Assembly (NCBI GenBank): GCA_027295475.1
Contig: JAPUKV010000113.1
Location: 1-7,370 of the forward strand
Direction: 5' to 3'
Length of the DNA: 7,370 bases
DNA from: Pseudomonadota bacterium
Lineage (GTDB): Bacteria; Pseudomonadota; Gammaproteobacteria; Woeseiales; Woeseiaceae
Below are positions 1 to 5,728 of the stretch, piece after piece; within the stretch, counting starts at the first letter, position 1, and each line of letters begins with the position of its first letter. The notes beneath the pieces are model-generated. The model saw only the letters and a program-made list of their open reading frames with translations, was not told the origin of the DNA and made no database searches. The translations under genes and the position numbers were made by a program.

Positions 1-428
1 GAAGAAATATTTTTCCAGAGCACCTGCCCGGGAACGTGCAGATAATCGAAAGTGGTCGTCCGGAGCTGGAAGTAGCCGCGATGCCGGCCGGCGCCTGTTA
101 TCTGGTGATGACTCACAGTCACCCGCTGGACCTGGATATCATCCAGCAAATCCTGGAGCGGGGTGACTTCAGCTATTGCGGTCTGATCGGCTCGCGTTCC
201 AAGCGCCTGCGTTTCGAAAAGCGCTTGCGCCAGCAGGGCATGGCACAGTCCCGCATCGACAAACTGACCTGTCCGATCGGTATCGATGGTATCGACGGCA
301 AGAAGCCCGCGGAAATTGCGATTGCGGTTGCGGCCGAGCTGCTGCAAACGAGCGAGGCGAGATACCGAAAAGCATCAGGCGGCGAGGACCTGCCCGACAA
401 CGTGCGGTTTCTGCACCGACAGGCATAA
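1..428 (+). CDS. xdhC: Xanthine dehydrogenase accessory protein XdhC, C-terminal part (5' end outside window)
   Basis: XdhC binds and delivers the sulfurated molybdenum cofactor to xanthine dehydrogenase in the cytoplasm. The reading frame is open from the first complete codon (base 3) to TAA at 426-428, so this is the last ~141 residues of a longer gene cut by the window edge. The GTG at base 36 is an internal valine codon, not a start. Family hallmarks are the THSHPLDLDI stretch, GDFSYCGLIGSRSKRLRFEKRL and LTCPIGIDGIDGKKPAEIAIAVAAELL, typical of the C-terminal Rossmann-like XdhC domain. The last ~25 residues after AAELLQ look like an unconserved tail. puuD starts 9 bases downstream, which suggests one transcript; the xdhA and xdhB subunit genes would be expected upstream. 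Family assignment is firm. XdhC/CoxI relatives serving other molybdoenzymes exist, but the purine context favours xdhC. Confidence 0.93.
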   Translation, partial: RNIFPEHLPGNVQIIESGRPELEVAAMPAGACYLVMTHSHPLDLDIIQQILERGDFSYCGLIGSRSKRLRFEKRLRQQGMAQSRIDKLTCPIGIDGIDGKKPAEIAIAVAAELLQTSEARYRKASGGEDLPDNVRFLHRQA

Positions 429-437
429 AGAGTCGAA

Positions 438-1631
438 ATGGAAGCATATATTCTCGACTGGCTGAGCCTTCTTGCACGCTGGTTGCATTTCATTGCAGGA
501 ATCGCCTGGATTGGTGCATCTTTCTATTTTGTCTGGCTCGACGATCATTTGCAGGCCGTCAAAGATCCCGCCGACGACGCCAGGGGTGTCGGCGGCGAGC
601 TGTGGTCGGTACATGGCGGTGGTTTCTATCATGCACAGAAATACAAAGTTGCGCCGGCCCGTTTACCTGCGACGTTGCACTGGTTCAAATGGGAGGCGTA
701 CGCGACCTGGCTGTCCGGCATATTCCTGCTGGCATTGATTTACTGGTATGGCGCCGAGATCTATTTGATCGACCGAACTGTCGCGGAGTTGTCCTCCCCC
801 GCAGCCGTTGCTATCGCGATCGCTGTTCTCACCGGCGGCTGGATTGTCTATGACCTTCTTTGCAAGTCGCCTTTGGGCAAAGATGACGCGGCACTCGGCG
901 GGGTACTTTTTGTTCTTGTCGGGATACTCGCTTGGGGTCTGTGCCAGCTTTACAGTGGTCGCGGTGCTTACATTCATTTCGGCTCGGTGCTCGGCACCAT
1001 CATGGTTGCCAATGTCTTTTTCGTGATCATTCCGGGCCAACGCAAGATGGTAGATGCCGCGAGCCGGGGAGAAGCTCCGGACCCGGGCCCGGGCATTCGG
1101 GCAAAACAGCGCTCGGTACATAACACCTACTTCACGCTACCGGTCTTGTTCGTGATGATCAGCCATCATTACGCGATGACGTATGGCCACGAATACAACT
1201 GGCTAATCCTGATTGCAATTTCGCTGGCCGGCGCCCTTATTCGTATCTACTTTGTCGCCCGTCACAAGGGCAAGGCGTCTCCGGTGCCTGTCATCGCAGC
1301 GATCCTGATTCTGCTCGCTGTCGCGGCCGCAATCGTGCCCGGTTCCAGGACGGCGACCGGAGCCGACAAGGTCGACTTCAGCCAGCTGCGGTCCGTCATT
1401 CACGAACGCTGTACCATTTGTCATTCGGCGAATCCGACGCACCCGGCGTTTCCGGCTGCACCGGGCGGCGTTGTGCTCGACAATGACGAGCAGATCCTCG
1501 CGGAGGCAGCGCGCATACATCAGCAGACGGTCGTGGTGCGGGCGATGCCGATCGGAAATCTAACGCAGATCACGGAAGAGGAAAGGGCAATTATCGCTCA
1601 GTGGTACCAGAGTGGCGCGGCAACGAAATAG
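438..1631 (+). CDS. puuD: Membrane-bound urate hydroxylase PuuD with C-terminal cytochrome c domain
   Basis: PuuD is an integral inner-membrane protein that oxidises urate to 5-hydroxyisourate and passes electrons through a fused cytochrome c domain, instead of using O2 directly like soluble uricase. The 397-residue protein has about eight hydrophobic segments (roughly residues 9-34, 88-108, 122-140, 152-172, 181-200, 232-248, 253-273, 283-301). The N-terminal part carries family sequences such as ARWLHFIAGIAWIGASFYF, ELWSVHGGGFY (55-64), HWFKWEAYATWLSG (81-94) and several membrane-region histidines (17, 59, 65, 81, 180, 243, 244). The C-terminal domain has a heme c site CTICH (325-329) and a likely distal methionine at 370 in RAMPIGNLT. 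Length is normal for the fused form. ATG 438 follows a weak AAAGAG-like site and gives the family's usual MEA...WL start. It lies 9 bases after xdhC and ends 4 bases before puuE. Confidence 0.95.
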   Translation: MEAYILDWLSLLARWLHFIAGIAWIGASFYFVWLDDHLQAVKDPADDARGVGGELWSVHGGGFYHAQKYKVAPARLPATLHWFKWEAYATWLSGIFLLALIYWYGAEIYLIDRTVAELSSPAAVAIAIAVLTGGWIVYDLLCKSPLGKDDAALGGVLFVLVGILAWGLCQLYSGRGAYIHFGSVLGTIMVANVFFVIIPGQRKMVDAASRGEAPDPGPGIRAKQRSVHNTYFTLPVLFVMISHHYAMTYGHEYNWLILIAISLAGALIRIYFVARHKGKASPVPVIAAILILLAVAAAIVPGSRTATGADKVDFSQLRSVIHERCTICHSANPTHPAFPAAPGGVVLDNDEQILAEAARIHQQTVVVRAMPIGNLTQITEEERAIIAQWYQSGAATK

Positions 1632-1635
1632 GAAA

Positions 1636-2544
1636 ATGGCTGACTATCCAAGAGACCTGAAGGGCTACAGTGGCAAGCCGCCCGCGGCGAACTGGCCTGG
1701 CGGTGCCCGCATTGCCGTTCAGTTCGTCATCAACTATGAGGAAGGCGGCGAGAGTTGCATATTGCACGGTGATAATGCATCGGAAGCATTCCTGTCCGAG
1801 ATCGTCGGTGCGCAAGCGTACGAGGGTCAACGCCATATGAACATGGAGTCGATATATGAGTATGGCGCCCGTGCCGGATTCTGGCGACTCCACAACATGT
1901 TCGTGAAACGAAACATGCCGGTCACAGTATTCGGTGTCGCGATGGCGCTCAGGCGCAATCCCGAAGTTGTCGACGCGGTGTGGGCGGCGGAATGGGAGAT
2001 TGCCAGCCATGGTTACCGTTGGATCGACTACCAGTTTGTCGATGAGAAAACCGAACGCGAACATTTCAAAAAAGCGATCGAAATTCACCGGACGGCAACC
2101 GGAGAGCGCCCGCTAGGCTGGTATCTTGGCCGCTGTAGCCCGGTCACACACCGGCTGGTGGCCGAGGAAGGCGGTTTCGTCTATAACGCCGACACCTATG
2201 CGGACGATCTGCCGTACTGGGACTACCAATTCGCGAAACCACAACTCATGGTTCCCTATACCCTGGACGCCAATGACATGCGCTTCGCAACGCCGCAGGG
2301 ATTTAATTCCGGCCAGCAGTTTTTCGACTACCTGAAAGACTCATTCGACGTCCTGTACGCGGAGGGCGAAGATTCTCCGAAGATGATGTCGGTCGGCCTG
2401 CATTGCCGACTGGCCGGCCGACCCGGCCGCGCTGCCGCTGTGCAGAAGTTCCTCGACTACGTGCAGGATCACGATGACGTCTGGGTGGCCAGGCGCATTG
2501 ATATCGCACGGCACTGGCAGAATGAGCACCCGGCTCAAGGGTAA
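1636..2544 (+). CDS. puuE: Allantoinase PuuE (polysaccharide deacetylase family)
   Basis: PuuE hydrolyses the hydantoin ring of allantoin to allantoate in the cytoplasm. It belongs to the polysaccharide-deacetylase fold and is unrelated to the metal-dependent amidohydrolase AllB. The 302-residue protein shows the family start MADYPRDLKGYSGKPP, FVINYEEGGE (30-39), RHMNMESIYEYGARAGFWR (66-84), SHGYRWIDYQ (124-133), DTYADDLPYWD (186-196), NDMRFATPQGFN (213-224), GLHCRLAGRPGR (254-265) and WVARRIDIARHW (283-294). The family's WYTGR-type loop reads WYLGRCSPVTHRL here. I chose ATG 1636 because it begins the conserved N-terminus; an in-frame GTG at 1612 would add eight unconserved residues inside puuD. 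The gene begins 4 bases after the puuD stop with only a weak AGGA nearby, so translation is probably coupled to puuD. It is the last gene of this block before the convergent ParA gene. Confidence 0.95.
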   Translation: MADYPRDLKGYSGKPPAANWPGGARIAVQFVINYEEGGESCILHGDNASEAFLSEIVGAQAYEGQRHMNMESIYEYGARAGFWRLHNMFVKRNMPVTVFGVAMALRRNPEVVDAVWAAEWEIASHGYRWIDYQFVDEKTEREHFKKAIEIHRTATGERPLGWYLGRCSPVTHRLVAEEGGFVYNADTYADDLPYWDYQFAKPQLMVPYTLDANDMRFATPQGFNSGQQFFDYLKDSFDVLYAEGEDSPKMMSVGLHCRLAGRPGRAAAVQKFLDYVQDHDDVWVARRIDIARHWQNEHPAQG

Positions 2545-2688
2545 TTCGTATTAGTCGCCGCTCGATCAGGCAGATGCTGTCAGATTTGATCGGGACCGAC
2601 GAACGGTATTGCCTGAGTGCGGTCGGTCAGTTCATCGCATATGCCGACAGGCAGAAAACGACCCGAACGGGCCGTTTATATCGACCTG
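2545..2688. other. Convergent intergenic region between puuE and the ParA gene
   Basis: This 144-base gap has no credible gene. It contains two potential stem-loops near puuE: arms 2561-2568 with 2587-2594 (8 pairs including one wobble), and GACCGAC 2594-2600 with GTCGGTC 2622-2628. A terminator-like hairpin at 2656-2677 sits near the ParA stop codon. Neither puuE-proximal stem is followed by a T-run. Confidence 0.6.
2655..2678 (-). terminator. Likely rho-independent terminator of the ParA gene, possibly bidirectional
   Basis: On the minus strand the sequence AAACG-G-CCCG-TT-CGGG-T-CGTTTT forms a continuous stem with one G·U wobble and a very short loop, followed by a run of four T. It starts 11 bases after the ParA stop codon. 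On the plus strand the same arms pair with one A·C mismatch and are followed by TTTATAT, so it may also stop puuE transcripts, less efficiently. Confidence 0.6.
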
Positions 2689-3405
2689 TCAAGCGCATAC
2701 TTCATTCCGCATTCCCAGGCTTTCTGCCGGTGTTCTCGTCAGCAGTTGATCGAGCCAGTCGATAATCAGGTCCATCTGTTCAACGTCTTTTCTCACCCTG
2801 TGGTGCGGCATTTCATAGATGCCCAGGCCGAGATCCGCGGCGTGCAGGTAATTCTGGCTGTCGCGCAGTACCCCGATAATTGGGGTCTCGAGGTTCGTCA
2901 GGATCCCCAGGAGCTTGGTGAGGCTGTTGGTGTTTTGTCGGGTGCGGTTTGCGACAACGGCGATTGGCCGGTCAAACTGCGTGAGGAGCAAGAGATCAGC
3001 GATGAAATTAGTTGCATAACGGATATCAATCGCCGAAGGCAGGACAGGAATCAAAATGCAGTCGGCATCGTAGGTCAGCTCGTTAATCTCTTGCCGACCG
3101 AGGGCGGCCGGCGTGTCGATGATGACCGTACTGGTCTCGTTCGGAATGCGCAACTGCCAGGTGCGAGTGGCATGGTTTGATAAGTTGTAGTTGGCGACAC
3201 CATGGATCTCGCAGCTGTTCCGCGGCCGCTTCTCCAGCCAGCGCACGGTGTAGCCGTTGGGATCGTTATCGATCAGCGCGGGCGGCGGTCCGCGCAGCGC
3301 GAAGTAGCTCGCCAGATTGGTTGCCAATGTGGTCTTACCGCAACCGCCTTTTGGGTTCAGAATGACGATCTTGTTCAGATCGTCTCGATATGGAGCAATG
3401 ATCAT
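2689..3405 (-). CDS. Orphan ParA/MinD-family P-loop ATPase
   Basis: This is a 238-residue ParA-type ATPase of the deviant Walker A group. These proteins cycle between ATP-bound dimers and ADP-bound monomers to position DNA, protein clusters or other cargo. The Walker A motif is NPKGGCGKTT (17-26) with the signature lysine at 19 and the P-loop lysine at 24. The segment LIDNDPNGYTVRW (44-56) corresponds to the usual D-x-DPQ-GS region, with Gln replaced by Asn. VIIDTPA (94-100) is Walker B, and IPVLPSAIDI (119-128) and VVANRTR (150-156) are typical later motifs. ATG 3405 is chosen because it begins shortly before the P-loop and follows a weak GGGGGA site. No ParB, parS-like cluster or chromosome-partition gene is next to it, so the cargo is unknown. 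It lies on the opposite strand between two purine-catabolism blocks and nothing visible links it to purine metabolism. The family call is firm; the function is open. Confidence 0.9.
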   Translation of the reverse strand: MIIAPYRDDLNKIVILNPKGGCGKTTLATNLASYFALRGPPPALIDNDPNGYTVRWLEKRPRNSCEIHGVANYNLSNHATRTWQLRIPNETSTVIIDTPAALGRQEINELTYDADCILIPVLPSAIDIRYATNFIADLLLLTQFDRPIAVVANRTRQNTNSLTKLLGILTNLETPIIGVLRDSQNYLHAADLGLGIYEMPHHRVRKDVEQMDLIIDWLDQLLTRTPAESLGMRNEVCA

Positions 3406-3473
3406 GTTCCCCCGGAGCGTGCCCTTCTTTGTGGCGACAAATTTTTCGGATGGTCGACAGCACCGGATTTTTC

Positions 3474-3503
3474 TCCGCGCGCAAGATCTCCGCGCGCAAG
3501 ATC
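3474..3503. repeat. Perfect 15-bp tandem repeat, two copies
   Basis: The unit TCCGCGCGCAAGATC occurs twice back to back (3474-3488 and 3489-3503) with no mismatch. Each copy contains the palindromic core CGCGCG. It lies about 70-100 bases upstream of the ParA start, where a binding site for a regulator could act, or it may be a simple local duplication. Confidence 0.9.
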
Positions 3504-3636
3504 ATACTCCTTCAATGGTGTGCACATCCAGAGCAATGTGATCATCTGCGTTTAAAAAATCACTTCCGGCTATTCTCTGTCATTGCTTGCGCGAACGTTC
3601 CCCTCGCCGGACCGGTTGCTCTTGGGAAATGATGTG

Positions 3637-3673
3637 GTTCAGATCCGAACTAATCTGACAGTGTCTGTATGAT
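3637..3673 (+). promoter_or_regulatory. Candidate operator and promoter upstream of uraD
   Basis: GTTCAGATCCGAAC (3637-3650) matches its own reverse complement at 12 of 14 bases. The overlapping arms TCAGAT (3639-3644) and ATCTGA (3653-3658) form a second inverted repeat. TATGAT (3668-3673) fits a sigma-70 -10 box 27 bases before the uraD start, but there is no good -35 at the right distance. The inverted repeats occupy that position, which would suit an activator-dependent promoter. This is inference from pattern only. Confidence 0.25.
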
Positions 3674-3700
3674 CGGACCTGAGCCAACAAATGTAATTTC

Positions 3701-4210
3701 ATGTCTTCTGAAAAATACCGAAAAGAGCCGAACCTGGACGAATTCGTAAACCGCTACGGCGGCATCTATGAACACTCGTCCTGGGTCGCAGAGGAATCCT
3801 TTGTCGCTGCCGCCAGCGTTGAGGACATTCACGAACTGGCGACGATCTTTGCCAATTGCGTAGATCGGGCGGATCATGAACGAAAGCTGGCACTCATTCG
3901 TGCCCATCCGGATCTTGCGGGCAAAGCTGCTATGAGCGGTGAGCTGACAGAGGAGTCGAGCGCGGAACAGGCCAGCGCCGGCATCGATCAGTGCACAATA
4001 GCGGAATACGAGCAATTTCAAGAACTTAACGGGCAGTACAAAGACAAGTTTGGTTTTCCGTTTGTCATGGCTGTCCGAGACAGCAGCCGACAGGACATAC
4101 TTGCCGCTTTCGCGAGCAGGCTAAAAAATGACAAACAGACCGAGTTCGAAACAGCCATTAATGAAATACACAAGATCGCGCGAATGCGTTTAAAGGATTC
4201 AGGCGCTTGA
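3701..4210 (+). CDS. uraD: OHCU decarboxylase UraD
   Basis: UraD decarboxylates 2-oxo-4-hydroxy-4-carboxy-5-ureidoimidazoline (OHCU), the product of 5-hydroxyisourate hydrolysis, to (S)-allantoin. The 169-residue length is normal for the stand-alone bacterial enzyme. Family motifs are RYGGIYEHSSWVAE (18-31), LIRAHPDLAGKAA (65-77) with the predicted catalytic His69, SSAEQASAGI (86-95) with Glu89, FGFPFVMAV (117-125) and the C-terminal EIHKIARMRL (155-164), whose arginine is expected to bind substrate. ATG 3701 gives the standard N-terminus, but no clear Shine-Dalgarno sequence precedes it. It is the first gene of the second plus-strand block, and its TGA overlaps the TTG start of alc by 4 bases. 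The upstream partner enzyme, 5-hydroxyisourate hydrolase, is not encoded in the window. Confidence 0.95.
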   Translation: MSSEKYRKEPNLDEFVNRYGGIYEHSSWVAEESFVAAASVEDIHELATIFANCVDRADHERKLALIRAHPDLAGKAAMSGELTEESSAEQASAGIDQCTIAEYEQFQELNGQYKDKFGFPFVMAVRDSSRQDILAAFASRLKNDKQTEFETAINEIHKIARMRLKDSGA

Positions 4211-5220
4211 GCGCTAAAGACGACAATCCGTTTCATCAGTGGGCGCAGCTTGAACAACCCAGGCTCGGCACACGCGTCGTTTTTGCGACCGACGATTTTT
4301 TTGCGGACAAATCCAGGCTCATCGACCCGGCCGAGCCGGTTTTCATTGCCGACAGATACGACGACAACGGCAAATGGATGGATGGTTGGGAGAGTCGGAG
4401 GAAACGTGAACCGGGACATGACTACTGCATCGTGAAGCTGGGCGTCCCGGGTGTGATCCACGGATTCGATATCGACACGAGTCACTTCACTGGCAATTTT
4501 CCGCCGCATGCCTCGATCGACGCCTGCATCAGCCGGGGAGACATTCCCGGTGACGATGCGCAATGGCAGGAGTTGTTGCCAAAGGTCGAGCTAAAGGGTG
4601 ACTCGCGTCATCTGTTGCCGGTTGATGATGGGCATGCATTTACGCATCTGCGTCTGAATATATTCCCGGATGGCGGGATAGCGCGATTGCGCGTCTATGG
4701 CGAAGCGCGGCCGGATCGCAGTGAAACAGACGGAAACGAAATAATTGATTTGCTTGCAATCGAGAATGGGGGCAGAGCACTACTGTGCAGTGACGAGCAC
4801 TTCGGCAGCATGCACAATCTCAATGCCCCGGGGCAGAGCATCAATATGGGCGATGGCTGGGAAACAGCACGTCGGCGCGGGCCCGGCAATGACTGGGTCA
4901 TACTGGCGCTCGGTTTCCCCGGCAGCATCGAAAAAGTCGAGATCGACACCGCGCATTTCAAGGGCAATTATCCGGATCGCGCTGCTATCCAGGCAGCGCG
5001 GCTAACTGACGCGGATCTCGAAGACATGGAAGCTGCGAGCGAAAACTGGCCGATACTGCTGCCCGAAAGCAAACTGGAAATGGATCAGCAGCACACCTTT
5101 ACCGACGAATTACGAGATACCGGCGTGGTATCGCACGTTCGCCTGTCGATCTTTCCGGACGGCGGTATCAGCCGCTTGCGCGTCTATGGCCGGGTCGCCG
5201 GTGACAGCAGGAGAGAATGA
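4207..5220 (+). CDS. alc: Allantoicase
   Basis: Allantoicase hydrolyses allantoate to ureidoglycolate and urea. The 337-residue protein has two homologous halves, as the family does. Half one has TDDFFADKSRLI (28-39), WMDGWESRRKREPGHDY (57-73), TSHFTGNFPPHASI (91-104) and LNIFPDGGIARLRVYG (150-165). Half two repeats these as MGDGWETARRRGPGNDW (214-230), TAHFKGNYPDRAAI (248-261) and LSIFPDGGISRLRVYG (313-328). I chose the TTG start at 4207, inside the uraD stop codon (TTGA overlap), because AAAGGA lies 9 bases upstream and the first in-frame ATG would remove conserved sequence including TDDFFA. It overlaps allA by 4 bases (ATGA), so uraD, alc and allA are probably translationally coupled. Length and repeat structure are normal. 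Confidence 0.95.
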   Translation: MSAKDDNPFHQWAQLEQPRLGTRVVFATDDFFADKSRLIDPAEPVFIADRYDDNGKWMDGWESRRKREPGHDYCIVKLGVPGVIHGFDIDTSHFTGNFPPHASIDACISRGDIPGDDAQWQELLPKVELKGDSRHLLPVDDGHAFTHLRLNIFPDGGIARLRVYGEARPDRSETDGNEIIDLLAIENGGRALLCSDEHFGSMHNLNAPGQSINMGDGWETARRRGPGNDWVILALGFPGSIEKVEIDTAHFKGNYPDRAAIQAARLTDADLEDMEAASENWPILLPESKLEMDQQHTFTDELRDTGVVSHVRLSIFPDGGISRLRVYGRVAGDSRRE

Positions 5221-5723
5221 GCGAACTGACACTAAGGGCCGTGCCAATTACGCGGGAGCGCTTCGCGCCTTACGGCGACCTCATCTATGCCTCATCAGAG
5301 AGCAGGCATGTCATGAACGATGCCCGCTTTGAGCGCTTCAGTGGCCTGGCGGACATTGACGTCGATACCGAATCGGGAGGTGCTCCTTCCATCAGCATTG
5401 CACGCTGCAAAGTACCGATGACTTTGCCGTATCGCTTCGATCTTGTTGAACGGCACCCACTCGGCAGCCAGGCATTCATGCCCTTGTCACGCTTCAGTTT
5501 TTTCGTGGTCGTCGCCCCGCCTGGCGAGTCCGTCGAGCGCGAGGAACTTTGTGCATTCGTCACCAACGGCAATCAGGGTGTGAATTACCATAAAGGCGTC
5601 TGGCACATGCCAATGATCGCGTTCGAAGAGGGGCAGGAGTTCCTCATTGTCGATCGCGGCGGTGACGGCGAGAATTGCGAGGAGCACTACTTCAGCGACC
5701 CTGTTGTTTTGCTTGCCGGGTAG
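5217..5723 (+). CDS. allA: Ureidoglycolate lyase AllA
   Basis: AllA cleaves ureidoglycolate to glyoxylate and urea, the last step of the urea-releasing allantoin route. The 168-residue protein shows the cupin-like family motifs ITRERFAPYGDLI (11-23), ERHPLGSQAFMPL (78-90), GVNYHKGVWHMP (121-132), FLIVDRGG (142-149) and NCEEHYF (153-159). Older records call the family ureidoglycolate hydrolase. ATG 5217 shares the ATGA overlap with the alc stop and is preceded by AGGAG three bases upstream. The product glyoxylate could feed the glyoxylate-to-glycerate pathway hinted at by the glycerate kinase gene at the end of the window. It lies 5 bases upstream of guaD. Confidence 0.94.
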   Translation: MSELTLRAVPITRERFAPYGDLIYASSESRHVMNDARFERFSGLADIDVDTESGGAPSISIARCKVPMTLPYRFDLVERHPLGSQAFMPLSRFSFFVVVAPPGESVEREELCAFVTNGNQGVNYHKGVWHMPMIAFEEGQEFLIVDRGGDGENCEEHYFSDPVVLLAG

Positions 5724-5728
5724 TCACG

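Larger units (their letters stand above)
3406..3700. other. Divergent intergenic region between the ParA gene and uraD
   Basis: This 295-base stretch separates two divergently transcribed genes and should hold both promoters. I see a perfect 15-bp tandem duplication (3474-3503), an A-rich tract (TTTAAAAAAT, 3551-3560), a near-palindrome (3637-3650) and a -10-like TATGAT (3668-3673). I see no convincing -35/-10 pair for either direction and no RNA gene. A short minus-strand reading frame crosses the repeat but is weakly supported. Confidence 0.6.

Noticed and set aside
36..428. GTG at base 36 as the start of a short complete gene
   Set aside because: The same frame is open upstream to the window edge and encodes family-like sequence (FPEHLPGNVQIIESGRPE), so it is the tail of a truncated xdhC.
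1612..1635. Upstream GTG start for puuE
   Set aside because: It adds eight unconserved residues inside puuD; ATG 1636 gives the conserved MADYPRDL start.
2617..3180. Plus-strand open frame opposite the ParA gene (187 codons)
   Set aside because: The minus-strand translation has clear ParA motifs throughout; the plus-strand frame has no recognisable domain and is its shadow.
3335..3505. Short minus-strand reading frame (56 codons) starting upstream of the ParA gene, encoding a repeated ILRAE pair
   Set aside because: The AAGGAG lies only one base from the ATG, the frame overlaps the ParA start out of frame, and the later sequence is rich in Arg and His like a shadow frame. The ILRAE pair simply reflects the 15-bp tandem repeat.
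3537..3563. TGTGAT...ATCAC as a CRP-type site
   Set aside because: The half-sites are 16 bases apart instead of the 6 needed for CRP, so this is probably chance.
4018..4563. Minus-strand open frame opposite uraD and alc (181 codons)
   Set aside because: It lies opposite two well-supported enzymes and shows no family motif.
5675..5728. Upstream start for guaD adding 18 residues
   Set aside because: The added residues are the out-of-frame shadow of allA and do not resemble guanine deaminases; ATG 5729 fits the operon spacing.
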